DNA of 64,000 nucleotides from Salvia splendens. Taxonomy: Eukaryota; Streptophyta; Magnoliopsida; Lamiales; Lamiaceae. The stretch lies in the NCBI RefSeq assembly GCF_004379255.2, contig NC_056039.1:32811883-32875882 (forward strand), given 5' to 3'. Below, piece after piece: positions 37,798-51,239 of the stretch. Numbering within the stretch: the stretch's first letter is position 1; the number at the start of each line of letters is the position of its first letter. The translations under genes were made by a program, and so were the position numbers. Below the pieces are notes generated by a model that did no database searches, was not told where the DNA came from, and saw only the letters and a list, made by a program, of their open reading frames with translations.

Positions 37798-38390
37798 TCT
37801 AAAGATTTTTCATTGGTTAAAGTTTAAGAGTGTGCTTGGACATGAATGTTCGAGAGAAAGATCAGAATTGTAATTTGGTGAATTTTTAGTATTACACAGT
37901 TTTGCATTGCTTTTTATTATTGTATTTATGTTAATGCACTTGCCAATGATACATGCAAATAAAATATTTTTGATCATTTATGTAAAAACTAAAAAAGTAT
38001 TTACAATCAATAACTTAGAGGAGAATGATTTTATTGCTACAGATATAGATTATTGACGTAATAAAACAATACCTTTTGGTTTTATACCTTCAACCAATCA
38101 TGTCAAAAATATAATACTCTTTCCGTCTCAAAAAATTTTCAACGAAATTGAATTTCGTTCGTACCACAAAATTTGTCATATTTTACTTTTACCATTTTGA
38201 TAAATTTTGGAAGAGGAATATAAATAATTAGTACCTTTTGTTACTAAACTACCAACTAAATTGGGCCTACGATCTTTTATGTACTCCAACGTAGTAGAGT
38301 TAAATGGAACGAAATATATAAAATATAAAATGATCGTTGAAAATCAAATATTGTTCGTCAACTTAAATTAAATTTTAGTCAGTTTCAATG
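37798..38390. repeat. Upstream duplication, copy B
   Basis: Partner of 24528-25191, lacking the extra internal duplication of copy A. It ends about 1 kb before CYP72A copy 3; later insertions, including a Stowaway element, lie between. Confidence 0.85.
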
Positions 38391-38509
38391 CTAATATTTT
38401 TTTATTTAAATTACTATTGAACTATTTGAAAAATAAAAATTCTCTATAGACTCTTGACTAGTTTAATAATAGATGGTATGTGGTGTTCGGTTTCCTGCAT
38501 AAAATAGTA

Positions 38510-38746
38510 CTCCCTCTGTCCCATTAAAGATGACCCATTTCGTTTTGCACACTTATTTCGTAAAAATCATAATAAATAGTTAAAGATGAGGAAAAGTAAA
38601 ATAGCTGAGAGAATGATGTAGAAGAGAGTCTCTTCCATATTATTCTCTCTCTTAATTTACTTTCCCTCCACTTTAACTATTTATTATAATTTTTACAAAA
38701 CTCATGTGAAAAACGAAAGGGGTCATCTTAACTGGGACGGAGGGAG
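38510..38746. mobile_element. Stowaway MITE
   Basis: TA on both sides, ends CTCCCTCTGTCCCATTAA and TTAACTGGGACGGAGGGAG as inverted partners, with inner GATGACCC pairing too. 237 bp, little diverged. Confidence 0.9.
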
Positions 38747-39386
38747 TATTAAAATACAATATAGGATAAAGTTGCAAGATTATTTAGTTATAGAAGGTTA
38801 GCTATGACTAATTATCTCATGATTATCTATTTATGATTGAATTATGGTATTGAATCTCATGAACCAAACACACTACATATATAATCTCAGGATACAATCT
38901 TGCAAGTGAAACCCCAGAAAAAAAATACAAAGTCAATGTAATTGCCATTTATTAATTGTTAACATTTGGAAGTTAACAGGAGCAATAAACCTGAGTGAGA
39001 AAACAATTTGGAACCATCCCTACAATCCCATAATTAAATTTTAAACTGAATGAGATGTTTCAAAAACAATTTGAAAACATCTAATGGATGTCACATATTC
39101 AAACATAAAATAAGACCTCATATATTGAACGTCGCCTATTCATAATTTATATAGTACTATACTCATGATTCTAGAATATACATCCACGTGTAAGTTAAAT
39201 AGATGGTCTGGAATCTTTAGTGAGAGTCGGCTTGCTTCATGCTAAGTCAACCAAATAAACATTAACAATTTGGAAAAATCAAGAATCCAAACTAAACAAT
39301 TCCTATATATCCTCTCATCTATCGATCATCATCTACAACTTCTCTTCCCTCTTAAGTCTTCTCTATCTTCCACCGCAAAAAATATA

Positions 39387-42316
39387 ATGGGTGTTTTTAC
39401 TTTTACAGTGGCAATTTCTTGTTGTGTTGTAGCTCTAATATATGTATGGAAAATATTAAATTGGGTGTGGTTTACTCCCAAAAAGCTTGAAAAAATCCTC
39501 CGGCAGCAGGGCTTCAAGGGAAATTCTTACAAGCTTTTTTATGGAGATTTCAAAGAGATACGCCGCTTCGCGACAGAAGCCGTGTCCAAACCTATGGATT
39601 TTTCCAATGATATTATGCCTAGAGCTCTTCCTATCTACCACCAAACCAGCAAAAAACATGGTAAGTTTGAGAAATCGTGAATTTTGGTCAATTATGATAA
39701 CAACTTTAAAAGTCAGTTGAAAAATTTGTTTGGGAATTTTTGATGAGATGTGACGGGTGAGAAATCATTTTATATCATTATTATAAGCGTGGTGATAAGT
39801 TAAACGATATTGTCTATTCAGAAAAAGTAGTTGAAAAACATCAACACATGTAGGCTTTTGGAATTTCATCTTGAAATAATAGCGAGCAAATCTAATCTTT
39901 ATTGTTTTTCCCGCTGATTTTTACATTTATGGACGAAACTGAATTTGATCAAAATTCATGATTTTGATAATAATATACCCAATATTTTCTATTGTTTTAG
40001 TTCACAACCAATAGTCCTATATGAATAAAACAGGATAATTTTGAGAATCAACAAAAGAAATTTTGCAATTTATTTCTTTGTTAAAAACGTTAACCATAAT
40101 TCTTGATTTGAACGGCTGTGTATTTGTTACTATAGATTTATATGATTTGTTACTTGTGATGAACAGGTGAGAATAGCTTTGCTTGGTTTGGACCAAAGCC
40201 TGCAGTAAACATCACAGACCCTGAAATGATTCGAGAGATTTTGTCGAAGAATTATGTTTTTCACAAGCCTAATGGCAATCCAATTGCTAAGATGCTGGCA
40301 AAAGGAGTAGCTTCATTCGAGGAAGATAAATGGGCCAAGCACAGAAAACTGATCAATCCCGCCTTCCACGTCGACAAATTAAAGGTACTATTCAATGAAC
40401 GAGATCATATGTAGTCCTCGTAAACTTTTCATACTACAATGATTGAGACTATAACTAGTCTTGCGTGTTGAGATATTTACATCTGAGTTGTCCTCCTATC
40501 ATTTGCCCTCACATATCAGGTACGCTTTAATGAATCAGACTGTACCTAGTTTCAGTAGAATGTGACGGTTTTTGTCCTTTTTTATACAAACAGCATATGG
40601 TTCCATCATTCTACTTGAGCTGTGGAGATATGTTGAGGAAATGGGATGAGATTGTGGGAAATGAAGGAGGTCGTGAAGTGGATGTGTGGCCATATCTTCA
40701 GACAATGACGAGTGATGTGATTTCAAGAACTGCGTTTGGGAGTAGCTACGAGGAGGGAAGAAAGATATTCGAACTACAAAAAAAGCAAGCCAAGTTCATC
40801 ATGGAGGCAACTCGGACTTTGTACATCCCTGGCTGGAGGTAAATTGTGTACATTTGAACGCGTATGTATTTACTTTTTCATGGTAAGAATGTGAGAACAG
40901 TGCAGGGAATACATAAAGTAACACGAATTTTTTCAATGGCAAAAGCTAAATCGGAAGTGGATGTGTGGTCCAGATGATCTGCATTATTACACTATAATGG
41001 TGCATTATTAGTCGGGGTGCATTATTCAATTGAATATCTGCATTATTACACTATAATGGTGTATTATTAGTCGGTGTGCATTATTCAACTGAATATCTGC
41101 ATTATTAAATGACACGTGGCACCAATCTAACCGTCGGATGACAAAATCGTGGGGCTGAGATTAAAAAGAACAAAGAACAAAAAATACAAAAAGGAAATGA
41201 ATACATCCCTAATAGGATAGTGGAGCGTTATTCTCCCATTCATCCCTTAGATCCTTTATTCTTCTTAATATGGGCCGTTAAATCTCATTCATCAACGGTC
41301 CAGATGATCTGCATTATTACACTATAATGGTGCATTATTAGTCGGTGTGCATATATATATATATATATATGTTGTTTGTTCTGTTGCACTTGAACTTTTT
41401 GTTGTTGTGTTGTAAATAGTCCATTGTTTGTTCTGTTATACTTGTGCAGGTTCGTGCCAACGAAATTCAATAGGAAAATGAAAGAAATAGTGAGGGAAAC
41501 CGAATCGTTGGTGCTCGGAATCATCAACAAAAGAATGAAAGCAACGGAATCCACGGATGACTTGTTAGGACTACTACTGGAATCCAACTCCAAGGAGATG
41601 AAAGAGAACGGAAGCGAGTCCGGAATGAGCATCGAGGAGGTGATAGAGGAGTGCAAACTCTTCTACTTCGCCGGTCAAGAGACCACTTCGTGTTTGCTGG
41701 TTTGGACAATGATCCTTTTAAGCAAGCATGAAGACTGGCAAAACCGTGCTAGGGACGAGGTTTTGCAAGTCTTCGGGAAAGGGAAACCCAATTATCAAGA
41801 ACTAAACCACCTCAAAATTGTGAGTAGTAAACAATAAGGCAAATCTGTCGCTGTTATTCTGATTTTGCACACTAACATTCGCACGTGCAGGTAAACATGA
41901 TCCTGCACGAGGCTATGAGGTTGTACCCACCGGGGGTGATGCTCGGTCGGTGTACTCATAAGGAAGCTAGATTTGGAAAGATAAGTATACCGGCAGGGGT
42001 GCAGCTTGTGATTCCGTTGCTGGCCATGCACCACAATACTCGACTATGGGGAGAAGACGCGGCCATCTTCAAGCCGGAGAGGTTTAGTGAAGGCGTGTCG
42101 AAGGCGACGCAAGGGCGGGTTATGTATTTTCCTTTCGGGTGGGGGCCGAGGATTTGTTTGGGGCAGAATTTCGCTATGCTGGAAGCTAAGATGGCGATGG
42201 TTATGATTCTGCAGCGTTATTCGTTCAAGTTGTCGCCGTCGTATACGCATGCTCCTCGTACCGTGATCATTCTCCAGCCTCAACATGGAGCACACTTGAT
42301 TCTTACAAAACTTTAA
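39387..42316 (+). CDS. CYP72A-type cytochrome P450, copy 3, intact
   Basis: An ER-anchored monooxygenase of 510 residues. Family members oxidise terpenoids such as iridoids and triterpenes, or gibberellins; the substrate here is not predictable. Exons: 39387-39660, 40167-40384, 40594-40838, 41450-41819, 41891-42316, all in phase. Seen: a hydrophobic anchor in residues 1-25, WFTPKKLEK hinge, [10 protein letters not shown]-helix AGQETTS, K-helix [12 protein letters not shown], and heme loop [10 protein letters not shown] with the Cys ligand. The five-exon plan matches copies 1 and 2, which marks a tandem array. A TATATAT box lies 80 bases upstream. Intron 3 carries a dispersed repeat and an AT dinucleotide run. 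This is the only copy in the window that can make a full protein. Confidence 0.95.
40960..41375. repeat. Repeat with GCATTATTACACTATAATGG units and (AT)n in CYP72A copy 3 intron 3
   Basis: The block GATGATCTGCATTATTACAC recurs at about 40975 and 41305; a shortened form lies at 41035. Between them lies CACGTGGCACCAATCTAACCG, an inverted relative of the sequence near 15655. An (AT)n run closes it at 41349-41370. Confidence 0.65.
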
Positions 42317-42639
42317 GCACTTGAATTTAAAAAGATTATATATGTTCCATGTATGTTTGCCAAATAATGTTGCTAGTATGTTAGGAGCTAGTAGGAGTAT
42401 ATGATAAGGAGTAAGTTCCATTCCAAAATTAATTCAAGATGAAAGAATTGGTTCACTATATATTATATATGTAAAGTGTAAGTTGGATATCTTTTTACTT
42501 CATATTTCTTACGGGGATATAGTTCAATTTTGCTAAAGGCAGTGCACTGATGATCATTGCACCGTCTTCGACAACGACCTTCTTCACAGCGTCTGACCCT
42601 TCGAAATCCGTTTGTGATCCAAATAATTGAGATTGGATG

Positions 42640-42709
<70 letters not shown>

Positions 42710-42907
42710 TAATAATAAATGAATTTACTGTGTTCATCTATGGGAATAGTCGCGAACGCGACTTTATTTGAAAAATGGAAACAACCGAACAACACTTTTG
42801 AGTCCAACTTCGTCTTTTCCAATTGCTGTTTGAAACCTGAAAAATACTCTAAACCAAAAACTCAAAACCCCTCAAAAAGGATCCATTTTCAAACGCCAAA
42901 AACTCCG
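42317..42907. other. Spacer between CYP72A copy 3 and the LysM gene
   Basis: Contains the 3' flank of the P450, a long ATA microsatellite and the probable LysM leader. No other gene was seen. Confidence 0.6.
42637..42718. repeat. (ATA/TAA)n microsatellite
   Basis: About 27 trinucleotide units with one interruption (AACAAT). It lies about 190 bases before the LysM start codon. Tyr- or Ile-only frames through it are artefacts. Confidence 0.95.
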
Positions 42908-45077
42908 ATGCCGAATCCCCCACCCGCCGCCGGGAACGGAGGAGATGACGGAAGAAAAAGTGATCTGGAGAAGACGATGGCGAAAACCGCCGGGTTTGTC
43001 GTCTTCTCGGGAATCGCGATCAGCATTCTTAAAGCCCTCAACCCCTTCAACAGCAGCACTCCGAGTAGAATGGAGACGCTTAGTGATTCAACTCACACAG
43101 AGAAGCCTCTCACTAAACCTCCGCCGCCGTGCTGTCGTTCCTCTCAGCAGCCACCGATTCTTCAGGTAATCAATTTGTATTTTCTTCTTTCTTTGTACAA
43201 TATATTTAATTCAATTTTATTCATCATTTTCGGCTTTAAGAGGATTCATAAAATGCGAATTATAATGCTTTTGCGCTGGGGGCTGAATCAATAGTAGCAA
43301 CACCGAATTTACTATCGTTAAAAACGGTTTATTACTAGTACGAATTAAGAGTTGATTTCGAGAGGAAGAAAGGTTGAGTTTGACCAATGAACACAACAAG
43401 ATCCCCTCTTCTACTTGAAATTACTAAAATAGCCCTCTCTTGTTTTTGAAATTCTTGGGAGCCTCACTTATTGCGGAAGGGATCACCTCATACTTTGCAT
43501 AATACATTTTATAATACACCATTAAATAGTTGACAAGTGGAACCTATTTTATGGTTAAAAAAGTTATCTCTGGAAATTATTCCCTTCATTTTCTTACTAC
43601 CATATTTAATCAAAATAATTTTGTTAACTCTTGTTAAACAAATATCATAAGTCAAATTTTACTTTTTTAAAAAAAATTATATGAGAAAATGTAACTTTTA
43701 CGTATTCTGAAAAATATAAAAATATCAAAAATTTCCCTTTTTATTTCTTTTTTTTATTTTACTTTGATGATTTACCTTTTAATATCACTAAAAGAATGTC
43801 GCTCTTATATAAAATTGTGAATAAACTAAAGCTTGATCAAATTTTATGTTTTATATAGCTATTATCACAATATAAAATTGATTATATATATTCTATAAAA
43901 ATAACTGCAAAAATGTATTAAGTTAAAAAAGGTTGACATAATTAGTTGACTATATTTTTTAAAAAATTCGGTTTCATTATAATAGAATCAACTAATTATA
44001 TATATAAAAAAATTAATTAATTAAAATTTTGCAATTATTTTTATGGAGTACTATATTTTTTATATTATTTTGTATTTCGATAATAGCTATATAAAACATG
44101 ATATTTGATCAAATTCTAGTTAATTGCATTTTTATATAAGATCGACATCTTTTACATATATTAAAAATTATATAATCTCAATAAAATTAGAAAAGAAATT
44201 AAAAAGAAATTTTAAATTTGATAGAATACATAAAAAAATTAATCTTTTTATATAAATATTTTGAAGTAAATAAAATTTGACTTATTAAATATTTTTAACA
44301 ATTTACGTAGCTTCTTTTATTAAATATAATAAGCAAAAGTGCATGAAGTAACAAAAGTAGGGAATAATTTCCAGAAATAACTTTTTTAACCATAAAATCG
44401 GTTCCACTTGTCAACTATTTAATGGTGTATTATAAAATGTATTATGCAAAGTATGAGGTGGCACTGATTGAGCTAGAGGTGGTTTAAAAAAATTGTGAAT
44501 TTTCATCTGTATTTTGCTTGATTGGACTAAAACAGATAGTTGGGAGCCCAAATTCCTCTACAAAAAGTATACTGCTAGTTTGGAAGCTAAAACATGCATG
44601 CAGTTGTTGATTGGGCAGATGTTTATCTGTTGCTCATTCTCATCCATACATGTTGACGCTTAGTGTGAGGTGCTAGACTAGAGTTGGGCGTGAAAAGTGT
44701 ACAGGATGTACGTGTGTTTGTGTCTTCGTTAGAGACTTGATTGTGATTTTATGCAGGCCCCTGTTACTGCATCAGCGAAATTAAATGTGACGGAGGCAGT
44801 GGAACAAAATGTGGTCGAATCTACAGGGAAAGCTGTGGAGATTGTGAAGGGAGATACACTTTGGGGCTTGTCAAGAAAATATGGGGTATGCTTATCTATA
44901 GAATCACTTGGCTTTGTTTTGGTTGAGTTTTACTCCTTTGCTGGATGGGAAAGTTATGTTTTCTGGAAGTTGATGTCAAATGGGTGATTTGTGTAGGTAC
45001 GTATCCAGGAAATTAAGGAGGCTAATGGGCTTACAAGTGATACCATATATGCTGGGAAGAAGCTTGTTATTCCTTAG
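42908..45077 (+). CDS. Small LysM-domain protein with hydrophobic segment
   Basis: A 155-residue protein in three exons: 42908-43165, 44757-44885, 44997-45077. Residues 20-45 hold a hydrophobic stretch (AGFVVFSGIAISILKALNPF) that may anchor the protein or act as a targeting signal. A Pro/Ser-rich linker follows. The C-terminus is one LysM domain: VEIVKGDTLWGLSRKYGVR, then IQEIKEANG and YAGKKLVIP. LysM domains bind N-acetylglucosamine polymers, but many small plant LysM proteins have unknown ligands, so no function is assigned. I chose the Met at 42908; an in-frame Met at 42719 lies at the edge of the microsatellite and gives a poorly conserved leader. Intron 1 (1.6 kb) contains a foldback element. 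Convergent with the RPL11 gene. Confidence 0.85.
43484..44460. mobile_element. Foldback-type DNA element in LysM intron 1
   Basis: About 100 bases at 43484-43585 (CACCTCATACTTTGCATAAT start) are repeated inverted at 44362-44460. The arms share TTATGGTTAAAAAAGTTAT and AATTATTCCC with few mismatches. The interior is AT-rich with further short inverted repeats and no coding region. Long inverted ends suggest a Mutator- or foldback-like MITE. I could not see a clear target duplication. Confidence 0.7.
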
Positions 45078-45764
45078 AATGATTGCTCTTTTGCAATGGT
45101 GACTTTGTTGATCTTGGTTTTTCTTTCTTCAAGTAGGTTATGTTTAGAATGTTTTGGCAATGGTGACATAGTTCATCTTGGTTTGTGGTTCCTTTCATTT
45201 TTCAACAACTAGGTTACAATTAGAATGTTGCACTATATACGAGGTAGATGCGTTCTATATCTTGTATGAAATGACAATGTTGGGGCTTAATGTATGAGAA
45301 GTGGATCATTGTGCGGCTCTAACTTGAAATGAGATGAATTTGATCATTATTTGAGAGCATGGCCTTCAGCCAATCTTTTTTTGAGTTGTCATTATGTTGA
45401 GGTATTTACACCCTTGGATATGCCCAAGTTCTATTGTATTCAGTTTGTTTGGGTATACCTGACTATTTCTTGCATATGTTTTACTTTTTATTTAATTAAT
45501 TGTGTCACAAAAACAATTGTTTCTGAAATCTTGAATCAATGTGTAGATCATCAAAACAGTAGCAACCATGATGGGCATCCAAAAACAATGAGAAGATAAT
45601 TTAGGGTAAAATCCCAAGTGCAATGTAACATGAAGATCTTTATCAGAAAACAAGATAATTTTTTAAAGTCAAAACTCAAAAGTAGTGAAATGTCGTTGGA
45701 AGAAATGATAATTTGACAAGTTCTATGCCTAATGGCTGAGGGTATGTTGAAAATGAGATCCAAA
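45078..45764. other. Intergenic spacer between convergent LysM and RPL11 genes
   Basis: 3' untranslated regions of both genes; no other signal. Confidence 0.6.
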
Positions 45765-47571
<1,807 letters not shown>

Positions 47572-48085
47572 GGCGGTGAGGTAGGGAGGCGGACGCTGCA
47601 GCTGCTGAGAGGGTTTTAGGGATTATGAAAATGGTGAAGAAAAAAACCCTAATTTAAATATGATGGTTGGTTGGGGGGTGTTTCGTAAATACTGCAAGTT
47701 TAAAGGACCTCTTTGCAAATAAGTATGCCTAGATACTTTATTTTTCTTTCAAATTTATTTTTAACTTGAATTTTAATTATTTTATTTTTGGATTTTGTTA
47801 AGTTTCCATTTTGCAATGTTTTTTGTTTATTGGACTTTTGTATTGCCATAATTTTATAGCTTATCATAAAATCAATGGGATAACATATTATATGCCTTAT
47901 GAAATTGGAATTGAACGACAAATTATAGGCTTATAGCATATCTTGTAAAGTAAAGCTAAGTATTAGACTGCATAAAAAGGTTTGATCACAAAAAATTCAA
48001 AAGTTAGGTAACATTACAAAACATCAAGAGTGGAATGGAAATCTAGAAACCATTTATTCCCAACTTCTTCCATCCAAACCACGCC
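47572..48085. other. Spacer between RPL11 and the kinase gene
   Basis: RPL11 promoter and leader (an AACCCTAA-type motif near 47645 is typical of ribosomal protein genes) and the kinase 3' flank. Nothing else was seen. Confidence 0.6.
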
Positions 48086-50492
48086 TCACGCCGTAGGAGA
48101 TGGCGTAGCAAGAGGGGTTGCCGAGTTACCTGCTACAGACGGTCGATGATGCTTCACTAAGGGAACCAACGACTGCACGACATCCGCCATCAGCGGCCTG
48201 TAATCAGCCTCCGGCTGCACACACATCGCAGCAATGGCCGCCACTTGAATCACCTCCTTCCTCGAATGCTGACCCTCCAACGCAGGATCCATGATCTCTC
48301 CGACCTTATCTCTATCCGTAAGGTGGGGCAACGCCTAAGCACGTAGAGACAGAGCACGCTCAAATGGTGACACAAGAATGGCCTTAACTAGTTTTCAACT
48401 TTCAAGTAGAGCTGTCAAAGTGGTCAGTCAGTCAATTCGGTCCCGACATAATTTATCGAGCCGTTCGTTTCCTAGCCCAAATACACATTTTATGTCAAAA
48501 GATCTATGGGCCGGGTTAGCCCAAACCGCACTTTTGGCCCGGCCCAAGTACTTTTCAAGGCAAAATTTATATAGCTCAAGTTTTAAGGTTGATGAAACAG
48601 AATGACTAGTTTAAGCAAGAGAGTGAGTGGGAAACCAACCCAAGATACGAGAACGCCTTCCCCGGGTGGCCTCTTCATATCCACAGGAACTCTGCCGGTC
48701 AGCAGCTCCAAGAGGACAACGCCGTAGCTATAGACATCCGACTTTGTGGTCAGGTGCCCGGTTAAAGCATATCTGCAGGACCGTTGCACGAGAATTAGAA
48801 AAGTATCTACATTTAAAACAATCATGGATAGTGTTGGATTCGCGTACTCAGGTGCAACGTATCCCTGTGTGCCCAAGACGCGCGTAGAAACATGTGCACC
48901 AGCTTTCTCAGGCCCGTGCTTTGCCAGTCCGAAGTCGGAGACTTTGGCGTGGAAGTTTTTGTCGAGGAGGATGTTACTGCTTTTGAAGTCTCGATGGATC
49001 ACCGGGGGGCTGACATGCTCGTGGAGATACTCCAAACCATTGGCGGCCTCTAAAGCTATCCGCAGTCGTGTTTCCCAGTTCAGCTTCGAAGGCATTGCTT
49101 TATTACCTGAGTGTTGCACCAGACAAAGGAGCTGCAGTGAGAAAACTCTCAAACATACTCATTTAACTGGTTGATTTCATGCATAAAACCAGAGCATCAT
49201 CATCAATAAAATCCAATCAAATGACAAACCTATGTATTATTAAACCAATCAAGAAGATTATATGACAAAAGACAACTGAACGAACGAATCGAAGGCCTGT
49301 TTTAACTGCTTCTTGCACTGATCTTAGTGAATAACCGAGCAATAGTTTATGACTAATGTGAGGCAGACATTCGAGTGAATGAACAGCAACCAACTTTGCC
49401 TCTTGCTTTAGTCATAATTTACTTACCACTGATGGGATACAAATGTTCCTGCAGTCCTCCATTGGCCATAAACTCATAAACGAGCAGTTTACTATTGCTC
49501 TTCGAACAGAAGCCAATCAACGAAAGCAGATAAGGAGAAGATAGCCGCCCCAACAGTTCCACCTATCATTCCATTAGAAGGGAATGAAAACAAATGAACA
49601 GACACTCACAATGTCAGCAAAAAAGATTCAACCTCTGCAGTGAATTCATCTTCACCCTGCTGTCCAGCTTGATCCATCAGCTTAACTGCAACCTTCCTCC
49701 CATTATGAAGAACACCTCGATACACTAGCCCAAACGCACCCCGGCCAATCACATTCGACTTCCCAAATCCACCAGTGGCTGAATGCAGCTGCTTGAAAGT
49801 AAACACCTGAAGCCCTCTCTCTGTAGCAACTTGGATGTTTGCAAAGTTGCTAGCTTTCTCCTCATGGTAGCTCTCTTCCAATTTCAATAGTATCACATAA
49901 TCAGAAACAAGCAAATACATACACACATAAAGAAAATCAAGATAATAGTACTAGTCAGAGCAACTTTAGTGTACACATTACACCAAATAAGCTCAATTTT
50001 TTGGGACCTATCAGTTTCTCTCTTTTGGACTAATTGGGCAAAAAATCAAAATTTTAATTTTCCATCTACCTAAGTCCAAGCCCCACATTTTTCAGCTGTC
50101 CAAATAGTAGTAAATTAGCACCGACAAAAGGACCACATTGACAAAACTCAGGCTCTCATTTCTTCAACAAGGGTATTCAAGAAAACTGTCTGAAATAACA
50201 AGAAATTGGAGATTTCCATCTCATTCAAGAAGCCCACATTGTGAAAACAGCCAAGGTTACATTTTTATGCATATGATTCTGCAGAAGCATACCAAAGAAT
50301 ATAAAAGGAAGGCTTTTGAAAAGGGTACGTACTTTGTTGTTGGATCTTGGCGCGCTTGGAGAGTTGGTGGCGCAAGTAGCAGTAGTAAGTTAAGGTTACA
50401 AGAACTGAAGCGACGGAGAGGGATGCAAAGACTAGGACTGCGGCCAATGCGAAGGTCTCCTTCTTCCTGTAGTCTTGGCTCTCACCTCCCAT
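48086..50492 (-). CDS. Membrane-anchored receptor-like serine/threonine kinase (RLCK-type)
   Basis: 392 residues in six exons: 50492-50333, 49874-49633, 49562-49427, 49106-48848, 48772-48640, 48334-48086. A short N-terminus is followed by one transmembrane helix (about residues 15-37, [19 protein letters not shown]) with no extracellular domain. The kinase domain then shows the Gly-rich loop [11 protein letters not shown], Lys in VAVKLMD, the RD-type catalytic loop [11 protein letters not shown], and VAPEY. Conserved [20 protein letters not shown] and [17 protein letters not shown] close it. All catalytic residues are present, so it should be active; ligand and pathway are unknown. The acceptor of exon 2 (GGAAG|AGAGC) has a weak pyrimidine tract and is the least certain border; phase supports it. 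A (GA)12 run lies 20 bases above the start. Confidence 0.9.
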
Positions 50493-51239
50493 TGCTATAT
50501 TGAGTGTGAATGGAGAGAGAGAGAGAGAGAGAGAGATGGGGGGAAATATGGAGTGTGAAGTGACAAATGGGACACCAGTGTCTCAGTTGTAGGAAGGACT
50601 GCAACTCTCTCTCTCATTTATTTCCATTTTTCAGGGTGTGGGGCGCGAAGACCAATCGTTGACAGTTTCATCATTTTTGTACCGACATCCCTCCATTTCT
50701 TTTAATTTCATCCACGTCCCTCGTGTCCAGGTGTTTTTCATAATCAAGGTAAGGAAACATGGTTTGTGGAATAATAATCAGTCTCTTTTGGAATTGTAAC
50801 AAGTGATTAAACGTCAATTTAAGCCACACCAGAGAAAATAAGGAAATTGAGGAAAATCGATAAAAATCGGTAAAAATTGTCGATTTTAAACTGGAACTTG
50901 AACCGCCGGTTTCGGGTTCAAGATTGGCCGTTAATTACTTGTCTTTCCCATTTCCATACTTAAAAACCGGCGGTTCTTGAATCGCAAGAAACGCCACCCC
51001 ATCTAGAAGTAGAACTTCCATGTATGTTTCAGAGTGTGAATCGCAAGCAAAAAATTGAAGATAAAATCTATCAAGTTGAAAATCTATTAGAGAGTCGGTT
51101 AGACTGTTTACATTACACTTGTAGTACCAACATTTTTCACTTTTTTTTACAATAGTTGATGCATCTGTGCTACAAAATGAAATAGTTTTTCACTATAAAT
51201 CTGCATTTCCCATAGCAAAACTGATTGTACAAGTTGCCT
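50493..51239. other. Kinase promoter region and MIP3 3' flank
   Basis: Holds a (GA)12 tract at 50513-50536 in the probable kinase leader, and AT-rich spacer with no coding signal. Confidence 0.6.
50513..50536. repeat. (GA)12 microsatellite in the kinase leader
   Basis: Twelve GA units (CT on the transcribed strand) immediately upstream of the start codon. CT-rich leaders are common in plant promoters. Confidence 0.95.

Larger units (their letters stand above)
37202..39386. other. Spacer between CYP72A copies 2 and 3
   Basis: Contains the second copy of the upstream duplication and a Stowaway MITE (listed). The start of copy 3 is preceded by a TATATAT box at 39304-39310. No other gene was seen. 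Confidence 0.65.

Noticed and set aside
42463..42822. Tyr-only and Ile-only frames near 42.6 kb
   Set aside because: They are translations of the (ATA)n microsatellite.
42719..42907. Upstream in-frame Met for the LysM protein
   Set aside because: The added 63 residues are low in conservation signals and begin at the microsatellite edge; the Met at 42908 gives a normal small protein.
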